Under the pieces are notes generated by a model. That model was not told the DNA's origin, did no database searches, and saw only the letters and a program-made list of their open reading frames with translations. This document shows, in pieces, positions 17,043 to 25,058 of a DNA stretch of 55,836 bases. The translations under genes were made by a program, and so were the position numbers. This DNA is from Ascidiaceihabitans sp029251465 (GTDB lineage: Bacteria > Pseudomonadota > Alphaproteobacteria > Rhodobacterales > Rhodobacteraceae), in NCBI RefSeq assembly GCF_042932805.1, contig NZ_CP170634.1:1-55836 (forward strand), read 5' to 3'. The number at the start of each line of letters is the position of its first letter. The stretch's first letter is position 1.

Positions 17043-17450
17043 ATGGATATTTTCAAAGCAGGCACACGCCCAAGTATGCGCGCCAATCCTGATTTCTTCA
17101 CAGGAACTGTTTGGCAGGATCCTGTCATCGGTGCCCAGCCCCCTGCCCGCCTGAATGCTTTGGTCGTCAGTTTTGAACCCGGCGCGCGCACGGCATGGCA
17201 CACGCATCCTTTGGGCCAGACATTGCACGTTATGTCAGGCACGGGGCGTGTGTGTTTGCGTGGTGAAGCACCCAAAGCTATCAGGGCTGGTGACACCGTT
17301 TGGATACCTGCGGGCGTCGAACATTGGCACGGCGCGGCACCTGCAACCGGCATGGTGCACATGGCCATGCAAGAGGTCGTTGACGGGTCGGCGGCAGACT
17401 GGCTCGAGCACGTCAGTGACGCAGATTACGCCCAAGCGGTGGTGGGTTAA
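17043..17450 (+). CDS. Cupin-domain protein (hydroxynitrile-lyase/CMD-associated type)
   Basis: This 135-residue single-domain cupin has the two metal-binding motifs of the family: WHTHPLGQTLHV (two His plus Gln) and a later HWHGA. Small cupins with this 'H-T-H-P-x-G-Q' pattern include bacterial Mn-dependent hydroxynitrile lyases such as the Granulicella enzyme, and uncharacterised proteins encoded near carboxymuconolactone decarboxylases. The metal ligands are intact, so an enzyme is likely, though its substrate is unknown. Its RBS is GGGGGA. It lies between the solute-binding protein gene and a convergent deacetylase gene. Confidence 0.82.
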   Translation: MDIFKAGTRPSMRANPDFFTGTVWQDPVIGAQPPARLNALVVSFEPGARTAWHTHPLGQTLHVMSGTGRVCLRGEAPKAIRAGDTVWIPAGVEHWHGAAPATGMVHMAMQEVVDGSAADWLEHVSDADYAQAVVG

Positions 17451-17458
17451 AACCCACC
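17441..17458. terminator. Bidirectional hairpin between convergent genes
   Basis: GGTGGGTT (17441-17448) pairs with AACCCACC (17451-17458) over a 2-base loop. It overlaps the cupin stop codon and ends one base before the stop of the convergent histone-deacetylase-like gene (17459), so it could terminate both transcripts. No long T-run is present. Confidence 0.6.
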
Positions 17459-18574
17459 TTACAAGGACGCCAATTTCAGCACATGCGCGACGCTTTGCAC
17501 AACTTCATCACGGATCGGTCCAACGCGCGGGGCGTCACGCAATGTCGTGAACCAATGCGCGGGCGGATTGCGGCCCCGACTGTTTCCATCAAACGTCAAA
17601 TTGCGCAGGATGGCTTGGGCGGTGTGTGGCAAGATATCTGGCAAATCAAACCCGTTCAACGCGCCCCAAACTCCGGTCCACAAGCGCCCCACCGACCACG
17701 GATTGTAACCGCCGCCGCCCAGAACCAGCAGCCGCTCGGACAGACCCATCAGCCCTCGCACCACATCGAAATGCGCGTTGTTGGAAAGGGACAGGCGCGA
17801 TTGCGGGTCCTCATCCACCGCGTCCGCGCCGCACTGCAAAACGATAGCGTCGGGCGCAAACGATTGAACCACCGGCAGGATCATGCTGCGGGTGATCTGC
17901 GCCATTTCGCTGTCGTTCATGCCCGCGGGCACCGGCAGATTGTACAGCGACCGTGTGCGATCAGCCCCAAGCCCACCGGTACGCGGCCAACGCCCGTCTT
18001 CGTGCACCGAGATCATCAGACAATCAGGATCATCGCCAAACGCGTGCTCAACACCGTCGGGATGATGCGCGTCGATGTCGATATACGCCACACGCTGCGC
18101 GCCGTTTCGACGCAAAGACAAAATCGCCAGAACCGGATCATTGAGATAGCAAAAGCCGTTGGCGTGGTCCGGCATTCCGTGGTGCGTACCACCTGCGGGG
18201 TGGAACACCGTACCGCCGTTTCGCAGCAGTTCACCCGACATCAGCGATCCACCAGCACTGGTCGCGGGGCGGCGGAACATTTCCGGAAACACCGGATTGG
18301 ATGGGGTGCCAAGACCGTAGTGCATGCGCACATCGTCGCTGACGCGTTGATCGGTTTCGGCCTGCATCAGAGCCTGAATGTAGTCCGCGTCGTGCCAGAT
18401 GTGCAGGGCAGCAGGCTTGGCACGCGGGCTAATCCGGTAAACATCATCGTCCAGCCAGCCCAAAGCGCGCGACAAATCCATGACCGTCGAAACACGCGGC
18501 ACCCGCAGCGGATGCGCAGCCCCGTAAGACGAGCGACGATAGATTTCAGACCCGATAAAAAGCGGCTTGGACAT
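17459..18574 (-). CDS. Histone deacetylase-family / acetoin utilisation-like deacetylase
   Basis: This 371-residue Zn-dependent amidohydrolase of the arginase-HDAC fold is related to AcuC and acetylpolyamine amidohydrolases. Conserved motifs are GGTHHG (general-base histidines), YIDIDAHHPDGVE (zinc ligands Asp and His), and GGGGYNP (late loop with the transition-state stabiliser region). It probably removes acyl groups from N-acylated amines or polyamines in the cytoplasm. It is encoded against the direction of the ABC operon and diverges from the permease gene with only 48 bases between them, with an AGGGGGG RBS. Its location inside a peptide-ABC/amidase cluster suggests it processes the imported substrate. 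Confidence 0.88.
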   Translation of the reverse strand: MSKPLFIGSEIYRRSSYGAAHPLRVPRVSTVMDLSRALGWLDDDVYRISPRAKPAALHIWHDADYIQALMQAETDQRVSDDVRMHYGLGTPSNPVFPEMFRRPATSAGGSLMSGELLRNGGTVFHPAGGTHHGMPDHANGFCYLNDPVLAILSLRRNGAQRVAYIDIDAHHPDGVEHAFGDDPDCLMISVHEDGRWPRTGGLGADRTRSLYNLPVPAGMNDSEMAQITRSMILPVVQSFAPDAIVLQCGADAVDEDPQSRLSLSNNAHFDVVRGLMGLSERLLVLGGGGYNPWSVGRLWTGVWGALNGFDLPDILPHTAQAILRNLTFDGNSRGRNPPAHWFTTLRDAPRVGPIRDEVVQSVAHVLKLASL

Positions 18575-18622
18575 GCCCCCCTAGCTAACCTGATTGCCGC
18601 CCCAAGCAAGCGGGTTTTGTGA

Positions 18623-19570
18623 ATGCTGCGCTATACGCTCAAACGTTTGTTGTCGCTGTGCATCAGCCTAGGAGTCGCGTCCTTGCTGATCTTTTTCGTG
18701 ATCGAAATCGCGCCGGGTGACCCTGCGTCCTTCATGTTGGGGCTCAACGCGCAGCCCGACACAATTGCTGCTTTGCGCACTGAACTGGGCCTCGATGTAC
18801 CGAAATGGCAGCGCTATGTTGCGTGGGTTTCGGGCATGCTGACGGGGGATTTCGGGACCTCGTACACCTATCGTACACCCGTCGCACAGATGATTTCGGA
18901 CCGGATGTGGGTGTCGCTGCCGCTGGCATTGTACGCCCTGGCTTTGTCGACGCTGATCGCTTTTCCGGCGGGCATGTACGCGGCTGCGCGGCGTGGGCGA
19001 ACCGGTGATGTCGCGGTCATGGGTGCCACACAATTGGGCGTTGCCGTGCCGAATTTCTGGTTCGCGATGATGCTGGTGTTGATCTTTGCGATCAACCTGC
19101 GCTGGTTTTCTGCGGGTGGTTTTGCCGGTTGGGACAAAGGCTTCGGCGCCGTCATGTGGTCCTTGACTTTGCCCGCCATTTCGCTCGCTCTCCCCCAAGC
19201 AGCGATCCTTGCGCGCGTCATGCGATCCGCGTTGTTGGACGTGATGAACGAAGACTTCATGCGCACCGCGCGCGCCAAAGGTTTGACCTCGGCCCAGACG
19301 TTATGGCGGCACGGGTTGCGCAACGCGTTGATCCCGGTTTTGACCATCATTGGATTGCAGTTTTCGTTCCTGTTAGCTGGCGGAATTATCATCGAACAAG
19401 TGTTCTATCTGCCCGGCCTCGGGCGTCTCGTTTTTCAGTCCATAAGCGCGCGCGATTTGATCGTCGTAGAAAGCGTCGTGATGCTGTTGGTGTTCTGCGT
19501 CATCGTCGTCAATTTCGCAGTCGATTTAGCCTATGCGATTGTCGACCCAAGGCTAAGGACGCGCTCATGA
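18623..19570 (+). CDS. ABC transporter permease, DppB family
   Basis: This 315-residue inner-membrane permease has six predicted helices and the DppB/OppB layout. Its N-terminus MLRYTLKRLLSLCISLGVASLLIFFVIEIAPGDPA is diagnostic ('I-x-x-x-P-G-D-P'). The EAA loop for contacting the ATPase reads FMRTARAKGLTSAQTLWRHGLRNALIPV. Its TGA overlaps the ATG of the next permease (ATGA), so the two are translationally coupled. It works with the solute-binding protein at 15500-16981. Confidence 0.93.
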   Translation: MLRYTLKRLLSLCISLGVASLLIFFVIEIAPGDPASFMLGLNAQPDTIAALRTELGLDVPKWQRYVAWVSGMLTGDFGTSYTYRTPVAQMISDRMWVSLPLALYALALSTLIAFPAGMYAAARRGRTGDVAVMGATQLGVAVPNFWFAMMLVLIFAINLRWFSAGGFAGWDKGFGAVMWSLTLPAISLALPQAAILARVMRSALLDVMNEDFMRTARAKGLTSAQTLWRHGLRNALIPVLTIIGLQFSFLLAGGIIIEQVFYLPGLGRLVFQSISARDLIVVESVVMLLVFCVIVVNFAVDLAYAIVDPRLRTRS

Positions 19571-20382
19571 ACCGCAATTTGATCATCGGGCTGACCCTGT
19601 CGGCGCTGACCGTAATTGCGGCGCTCGTGTCGTTCGTGTGGACACCGTTTGATCATGCGTCCTTAAACATTCCAGACAAATTGCAAACGCCAAACGGCAT
19701 CCACTGGTTCGGCACAGACCACTTTGGACGCGATATTTTCAGCATGATTATGGTCGGCGCGCGCACCTCGATTGCGGTTGCTTTTGTCGCGGTGGGCATC
19801 GGCATGGGGCTGGGTATTCCGCTGGGCCTGTGGGCAGCCGCGCGCAAAGGATCGTTCATCGACGAGCTGATCATGCGCGCCAATGACCTGATCTTTGCCT
19901 TTCCGTCGCTGGTGATTGCCATCCTGATTACCGCGATCTTTGGGGCCGGTGCGGTTAATGCGATCATCGCCATTGGCATCTTTAACATCCCCGTGTTTGC
20001 CCGCGTTGTGCGCGGGGCTGCCATGCCGATCTGGGAACGCGAATTCATCCTTGCCGCCCGTGTCGCTGGCAAGAACGCGGCGCGCATTTCGGTTGAACAC
20101 ATTTTGCCTAACGTGATGAACCTGCTGATTGTTCAGGCCACGATCCAATTCTCGCTTGGTATTCTTGCAGAAGCTGCACTTAGCTATGTCGGCCTGGGCG
20201 CCCAACCACCAACACCCAGTTGGGGACGCATGCTGGCAGACGCACAAACCTTGGTCAGCATCGCACCACACATGGCCCTGATCCCCGGCTTTGCGATTAT
20301 CCTAACCGTCATGGGCCTGAACCTGATGGGCGACGGGCTGCGCGACTACCTTAATCCGCGCCTACGAGTGGCCAGAACATGA
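19567..20382 (+). CDS. ABC transporter permease, DppC family
   Basis: This is the second permease subunit, 271 residues from the ATG at 19567, which overlaps the upstream stop as ATGA. It has the DppC-type features: an N-terminal helix, then the periplasmic segment HWFGTDHFGRDIFSMIMVGARTS ('G-T-D-x-x-G-R-D'), and an EAA loop EFILAARVAGKNAARISVEHILPN. The open frame upstream of 19567 is an arginine-rich shadow of the DppB gene and was rejected. Its stop overlaps the ATPase start by 4 bases. Confidence 0.92.
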   Translation: MNRNLIIGLTLSALTVIAALVSFVWTPFDHASLNIPDKLQTPNGIHWFGTDHFGRDIFSMIMVGARTSIAVAFVAVGIGMGLGIPLGLWAAARKGSFIDELIMRANDLIFAFPSLVIAILITAIFGAGAVNAIIAIGIFNIPVFARVVRGAAMPIWEREFILAARVAGKNAARISVEHILPNVMNLLIVQATIQFSLGILAEAALSYVGLGAQPPTPSWGRMLADAQTLVSIAPHMALIPGFAIILTVMGLNLMGDGLRDYLNPRLRVART

Positions 20383-21992
20383 GCCTGCTCAGCATTCAAA
20401 ACCTGTCTCTATCGATCACGGGCACTCCGATTTTGCAGGATGTTTCGCTGGACATTGCAGCCGGAGAAATCGTCGCTGTGACTGGCGAAAGCGGATCAGG
20501 GAAATCGCTAACTGCGCTGGCCTGTCTCGGATTGCTGCCCAAAGGCTCTGAAATGTCCGGACGCATTTTACTGGATGGCCAAGACTTGGTCGCCCTACCG
20601 GAGCGCGATCTTTGCGCCATGCGCGGCAACGACATCGGCATGGTGTTCCAAGAACCGATGACCGCCCTGAACCCCGTGCAAACCATCGGCGCGCAGGTGG
20701 CTGAAACAATCCTGATACACACGAAAACCTCCAAATCAGACGCCTACGCCCGCGCAGCTGACGTGCTTTCGCGCGTCGGCCTGCCACCGGACCGGTTCCC
20801 GCTGACCCGTTATCCGCACGAGCTGTCAGGCGGGCAACGTCAGCGTGTTGTCATCGCGATGGCCATCGCCCTGCGTCCTAAACTGCTGATCGCGGACGAA
20901 CCGACCACCGCGCTGGATGTCACCACGCAGGCGCAGATCCTTGATCTGCTCCGCGACCTTGCGCGCGACTACGACATGGGTTTGCTGATGATCACGCACG
21001 ATCTTGCAGTTGTGTCAGACATGGCCGACAAAATCGTCGTAATGCGGCTGGGAAAAGTCGTCGAACACGGGCCCACCAAACACCTGCTTGCCAACATGCA
21101 ACACCCCTACACCCGCATGTTGTTCGCAGCCTCGGGGCACGAAGTCGACTTGCACGACATGCCCGCATCAGACACCCTGTTGCACGTAGGTGACGTGGTG
21201 CGTGACTACAAAATGCCCCGACGCAATTTGTTTGCTGCGCCCGACTATTTTCGCGCGCTCAAAGGTGTCAGTTTTGACATCAAGCGCGGCGAACGGGTTG
21301 GTCTGGTTGGCGAAAGCGGGTGCGGGAAGTCGACCCTGACCCGCGCGATTTTGGGGCTTGAGCCAGTGCAATCCGGTGAAATCCAGCTTGACGGTGATCC
21401 GGTGTTTGCTGGGCAAAAACCGAACCTCGCCGTGCGCCGCAAAATGCAGGTCGTGTTTCAGGACCCCTTCGGCAGTTTCAACCCGCGCCACAAGGTCGCG
21501 CGCCTCATCACCGAACCGTTCCATCTGCTCGAAACGCCACCAACCGGCGCTGCCCGCGATCAGCTGATCGGTGAGACACTGACGGCGGTAGGCCTGTCGC
21601 CAGATGATGCGACCAAATACATTCACCAGTTTTCAGGTGGCCAACGGCAGCGCATTGCGATTGCGCGCGCCTTGATTATCCAGCCTGACCTCATTGTGTT
21701 CGACGAGGCCGTCAGCGCCTTGGATGTCTCGGTGCGCGCCCAAATCCTTGATCTGTTGGTCGATCTCAGCGCGAAATACAGCCTGACCTATTTGTTCATC
21801 AGCCACGATCTCAGCGTCGTCAAAACCGTGACAGACCGCGTTTTGGTGATGAAAGCAGGCGAAATCGTAGAACAAGGCGACACCAAACAGGTGTTCGACG
21901 CCCCAAAACACCCCTACACCCAAGAACTGATCAAAGCGGCCCCTGTTCTGCCCGATCTTGCCCATTTGGATAGCGTTGACGCCAGCGCATAG
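20379..21992 (+). CDS. ABC transporter ATP-binding protein, fused DppD-DppF type
   Basis: This 537-residue protein holds two complete nucleotide-binding domains in one chain, where Escherichia coli uses separate DppD and DppF. Domain 1 has Walker A GESGSGKS, signature LSGGQRQR and Walker B LLIADEPT. Domain 2 (from about residue 290) has GESGCGKS, FSGGQRQR and LIVFDEAV, where the usual DEP is DEA. Each half also has the family's C-terminal 'H-P-Y-T' segment (QHPYTRML, KHPYTQEL). It powers the DppB/DppC-type permeases encoded immediately upstream, with an ATGA overlap. Confidence 0.93.
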   Translation: MSLLSIQNLSLSITGTPILQDVSLDIAAGEIVAVTGESGSGKSLTALACLGLLPKGSEMSGRILLDGQDLVALPERDLCAMRGNDIGMVFQEPMTALNPVQTIGAQVAETILIHTKTSKSDAYARAADVLSRVGLPPDRFPLTRYPHELSGGQRQRVVIAMAIALRPKLLIADEPTTALDVTTQAQILDLLRDLARDYDMGLLMITHDLAVVSDMADKIVVMRLGKVVEHGPTKHLLANMQHPYTRMLFAASGHEVDLHDMPASDTLLHVGDVVRDYKMPRRNLFAAPDYFRALKGVSFDIKRGERVGLVGESGCGKSTLTRAILGLEPVQSGEIQLDGDPVFAGQKPNLAVRRKMQVVFQDPFGSFNPRHKVARLITEPFHLLETPPTGAARDQLIGETLTAVGLSPDDATKYIHQFSGGQRQRIAIARALIIQPDLIVFDEAVSALDVSVRAQILDLLVDLSAKYSLTYLFISHDLSVVKTVTDRVLVMKAGEIVEQGDTKQVFDAPKHPYTQELIKAAPVLPDLAHLDSVDASA

Positions 21993-22002
21993 ACGAATTG
22001 TG

Positions 22003-22884
22003 ATGCATCAGCACCCGCACCGTATGGCACCTCGTGTACAGCCGTGCGAAGGTGCCGTGACTTTGCATCCAAACGAAAGATATTGCTCCTTGTTTATCGC
22101 CCGACAATTGCTTCGCTTGGTGTGTGCCGCAGCGCTGGCCGCAACTATGATCCTGCCCTTGAATGCCCAAGAGGTGCGCAAATCCGATGTGGTCCGCGTT
22201 CTGGAAGGTTTGCATGAATTGCCCGGCATCGCGCTGGGGTATCGCCAGTCCGGTTTCGACGAAGAACGCACAGCGATCATGCTGGAACACACCCGCAAGG
22301 TCATGGCCAACAAAGGCGTGTCCAGCTTTGTTGCGGATCAACTGATCGCCGCGCGTCAGGGCCAGCCGACCACCAACCAACTGGGCGGCGTGATACAGCC
22401 TTTGGTCGATCGCGGCCTGCCGTTTCTGCCGCTCAAAGAGCAGGTGTATTTTCTCAAGGTCGAAACCACCGTCGTGCGCGCGCTGACCAAATCGAACTGC
22501 GGGCGCGTGATGAAGGAAACCATCAACCCCGAAACCTTTAGCCGCGATAATCATCGCGTGGTATCAAGGCTTAACACCCCTGCCCTGCGTGAATATTTGC
22601 GTATTTTGCGCAAAGCCGCGATCACTGGCGTGTCGCGCAAAGCACCCCCGAAGATTTCAAATGCCACCCGTCAAAAAGTGTCTGATCTGTACTTTAGCGA
22701 CGTGATCGAGCGCGCGCAGGCGGAAAACCTGATGCGCCAGTTGGAAAAATCAGCTGAAAGCATGCGCTTGCTTAGTAACAACGACGCCTGCCGTTTGGGT
22801 CTGTTGTTTGTGGACACAGCAATCGCATATGATGGCCCTGACAAACGGACATTGATCCAGCTGTTTTTGTTGGGATTTGAATAA
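22003..22884 (+). CDS. Hypothetical secreted/envelope protein
   Basis: I do not recognise this family. From the ATG at 22003 it is 293 residues. A hydrophobic segment, ARQLLRLVCAAALAATMILPLNAQ, looks like a signal peptide ending at A-Q, so the natural start may be a downstream non-ATG codon. Candidates are GTG 22057 with upstream GAAGG, or TTG 22087 at the start of the signal-like segment. The remaining ~240 residues are helical and basic, with two cysteines, SNC-G and DAC-R, spaced for a possible disulfide. It follows the ABC ATPase without a gap and precedes a cupin gene by 18 bases, so it is probably in the same transcript. Confidence 0.6.
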   Translation: MHQHPHRMAPRVQPCEGAVTLHPNERYCSLFIARQLLRLVCAAALAATMILPLNAQEVRKSDVVRVLEGLHELPGIALGYRQSGFDEERTAIMLEHTRKVMANKGVSSFVADQLIAARQGQPTTNQLGGVIQPLVDRGLPFLPLKEQVYFLKVETTVVRALTKSNCGRVMKETINPETFSRDNHRVVSRLNTPALREYLRILRKAAITGVSRKAPPKISNATRQKVSDLYFSDVIERAQAENLMRQLEKSAESMRLLSNNDACRLGLLFVDTAIAYDGPDKRTLIQLFLLGFE

Positions 22885-22902
22885 CCTCGAAAGGGACGCG
22901 TT

Positions 22903-23253
22903 ATGACACCGGTTAATCTGGCGCAAAAGCTTGCTCAGTTCAGCACCCATTGGGATCCGCATGTGATCGCTGACTACAATGGCAACGACGTGATGGTGGT
23001 CAAATTCCAGGGCGAATTCCCCTATCACGTACACCCTGACACCGATGATTTCTTTTTGGTGCTTGAGGGCGAAATGGCCATGGATCTTGAGGGCGCATCG
23101 CACACCGTCAAAGCTGGTGAATTGTTCATCGTTCCCAAAGGCGTCACGCACCGCCCACGCGCTGAACACGAATGCAAAGTGCTGCTGATCGAGCCAAAAG
23201 GCGAGCCTAACACAGGCGATCCTGCCACCGCAGCCGCCAAGCCACGTATTTAG
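22903..23253 (+). CDS. Small cupin-domain protein
   Basis: This 116-residue single-cupin protein has the metal-binding motif FPYHVHPDTDDFFLVLEGE (His-x-His and Glu) and the second motif PKGVTHRPRAEHE. Relatives are widely annotated 'cupin domain-containing protein', and some act as isomerases or epimerases of small oxygenated acids. Substrate unknown. The RBS AAAGGGA supports the start. It is followed 4 bases later by the S58 amidase-like gene, so the two are probably co-translated. Confidence 0.82.
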   Translation: MTPVNLAQKLAQFSTHWDPHVIADYNGNDVMVVKFQGEFPYHVHPDTDDFFLVLEGEMAMDLEGASHTVKAGELFIVPKGVTHRPRAEHECKVLLIEPKGEPNTGDPATAAAKPRI

Positions 23254-23257
23254 CGCC

Positions 23258-24259
23258 ATGGTTCCTGGCCCCAAAAACCTGATTACGGATGTTGCTGGCC
23301 TTAGGGTCGGCAACGCCCAGGACGACACTCTGAAATCAGGGGCCACGGTCCTGATCGGGAATGCGGCTTTGGTCACGTCGGTGCACGTCATGGGCGGCGC
23401 ACCGGGGACGCGTGAAACGGATCTGCTCGCCCCCGACAAATCCGTAACCGCTGTCGATGCCTTGGTCCTGTCAGGCGGCAGCGCCTACGGGCTAGATGCA
23501 TGTTCTGGCGTCGTGGACGGGCTGCGTGCAGACGGGCGCGGATACAAAGTCGGGCAAGCCAGCATCCCGTTGGTGCCCGGCGCAATCCTGTTCGATCTGC
23601 TGAATGGCGGCGACAAGGATTGGGCAGAAAACCCTTACCGCGCACTGGGACTTGCCGCCTACGCCGATGCCTCTGACACCTTCGACATCGGCACAATCGG
23701 TGCAGGCACCGGCGCGTTGACTGGTATGCTCAAAGGCGGGCTTGGGTCGGCTTCGCTGGTGCTGCCGAACGGATCGACCGTCGGCGCCCTTGTTGCTGTC
23801 AATCCGATTGGCAGCGTGACCACGCCCAGCGATTCCCATTTTTGGGCCGCGCCCTTTGAAATTGACGGTGAATTCGGTGGCAAAGGGCCTGATCCTGCCT
23901 CTGGTTTAGGTCGTGATCTGAACAGCCGTAAAATCACCGCCATGTTTGAGCGCGCAAACACCACAATTGCCATTGTCGCCACGGATTTGGCTTTGGACAA
24001 GGCAGGCTGCCAACGCATGGCAACGGCCGCACACGACGGCATCGGACGCGCGATTGTGCCAGCGCACATGCCCGGCGACGGTGATCTGGTCTTTGGCGTA
24101 TCAACCGGCGCGCAGGCGATCCAAAACCCGGCTCAAGACGCGATGCTGGCGGGTCACGCCGCTGCCCTGTGTCTGTCCCGTGCAATTGCCCGCGCCGTCT
24201 ATTCCGCCACCCCTGCCCCGAACGATTTGCTGCCGTGTTGGAGCACGCTCAATGCCTAA
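23258..24259 (+). CDS. P1/S58-family N-terminal-nucleophile hydrolase (DmpA/NylC-like)
   Basis: This 333-residue protein belongs to the P1 (S58) family of self-cleaving hydrolases that includes D-aminopeptidase DmpA, beta-peptidyl aminopeptidases and nylon-oligomer hydrolase NylC. Family blocks are ITDVAGLRVGNAQ, ALVLSGGSAYGLDA and GTGALTGMLKGGLGSAS. The late FERANTTIAIVATD fits the autoprocessing site: cleavage before a Thr would create the N-terminal nucleophile of the beta subunit. Cleavage at Asn-Thr is inferred from NylC. It cuts unusual amide bonds rather than ordinary peptides. It overlaps the next hydrolase gene by 8 bases. Confidence 0.87.
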   Translation: MVPGPKNLITDVAGLRVGNAQDDTLKSGATVLIGNAALVTSVHVMGGAPGTRETDLLAPDKSVTAVDALVLSGGSAYGLDACSGVVDGLRADGRGYKVGQASIPLVPGAILFDLLNGGDKDWAENPYRALGLAAYADASDTFDIGTIGAGTGALTGMLKGGLGSASLVLPNGSTVGALVAVNPIGSVTTPSDSHFWAAPFEIDGEFGGKGPDPASGLGRDLNSRKITAMFERANTTIAIVATDLALDKAGCQRMATAAHDGIGRAIVPAHMPGDGDLVFGVSTGAQAIQNPAQDAMLAGHAAALCLSRAIARAVYSATPAPNDLLPCWSTLNA

Positions 24260-25058
24260 GCTGGATCGCGGTGACGTCAGTCTGCACTACGAGGTCAGCG
24301 GGACAGGTCCGCCGCTGCTGATGCTGGCAGGGATGCTAAGCGATAGCGCCAGTTGGGCACCGCTTTTGCCCATGTTAGAGCCGTATTTTACGCTGATCCG
24401 GCCAGACAATCGCACCACTGGGCGCACGACGCCTTGGAACGCGCCGGCTGCATTAGACCTTGTCGCCGATGACGCGCGCGCCTTGCTAGATCACTTGGAA
24501 ATCCCCCACGCACATGTTCTTGGGCATTCAATGGGCGGATTGATTGGCCTGCTTTTGGCGCAGAACCACCCTGCCCGCATCGCGAGCCTAACCACAGCCG
24601 CCACCGCGCCGATGCGAATGTCGCGCAACGTGGCCTTGTTCCAAACGCTCGTGGCGATCAGGCGCAGCAATGCACCGGCTGACACGTGGTTGCGCGCGTT
24701 GTTTCCGTGGCTCTTTGCGACCAGTCTGTTTGACACGCCAGAAGCGATCGATGAGGCCACAAAAGCCTCGCTTGAGTATCCTTTTGCGCAATCAACCGAC
24801 GCGATGGCCCACCAGATCGACGCGCTGGCCACATTTGACCCCTCTGCCCTGTCACACCCGCCCGAAACGCCGGTGCAATGCCTTTTGGCAGGCTCTGATC
24901 TGCTGATCCCCCTGAAGGACGCCCAGACAGCCCTAGACGGTTACCCGCAGCACGTCATCGCGCACGCGGGTCATTCCATCCATTGGGATGCCCCAAAACA
25001 GGTTGCGGATCATCTGTTCGCTTTCACCCAATCCAACCCGATCAAAGGTGCCGCATGA
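24252..25058 (+). CDS. Alpha/beta-fold hydrolase
   Basis: From the ATG at 24252 this is a 268-residue alpha/beta hydrolase. The nucleophile elbow is GHSMGG (in HVLGHSMGGLIGLLLAQ), the oxyanion region follows LLMLAGM, and the catalytic histidine is in HAGHSIHWDAP, with an Asp in AGSDLLIP. It resembles 3-oxoadipate enol-lactonase-like hydrolases, but substrate assignment is not possible. The longer open frame from 23946 is a shadow of the amidase gene and was rejected. The start overlaps the upstream gene by 8 bases, and its TGA overlaps the next ATG (ATGA), so the three genes are coupled. Confidence 0.88.
   Translation: MPKLDRGDVSLHYEVSGTGPPLLMLAGMLSDSASWAPLLPMLEPYFTLIRPDNRTTGRTTPWNAPAALDLVADDARALLDHLEIPHAHVLGHSMGGLIGLLLAQNHPARIASLTTAATAPMRMSRNVALFQTLVAIRRSNAPADTWLRALFPWLFATSLFDTPEAIDEATKASLEYPFAQSTDAMAHQIDALATFDPSALSHPPETPVQCLLAGSDLLIPLKDAQTALDGYPQHVIAHAGHSIHWDAPKQVADHLFAFTQSNPIKGAA

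Noticed and set aside
17483..18622. 379-codon plus-strand frame opposite the HDAC-like gene
   Set aside because: The minus strand has the full set of deacetylase motifs. This frame is rich in His, Arg and Gln without any motif.
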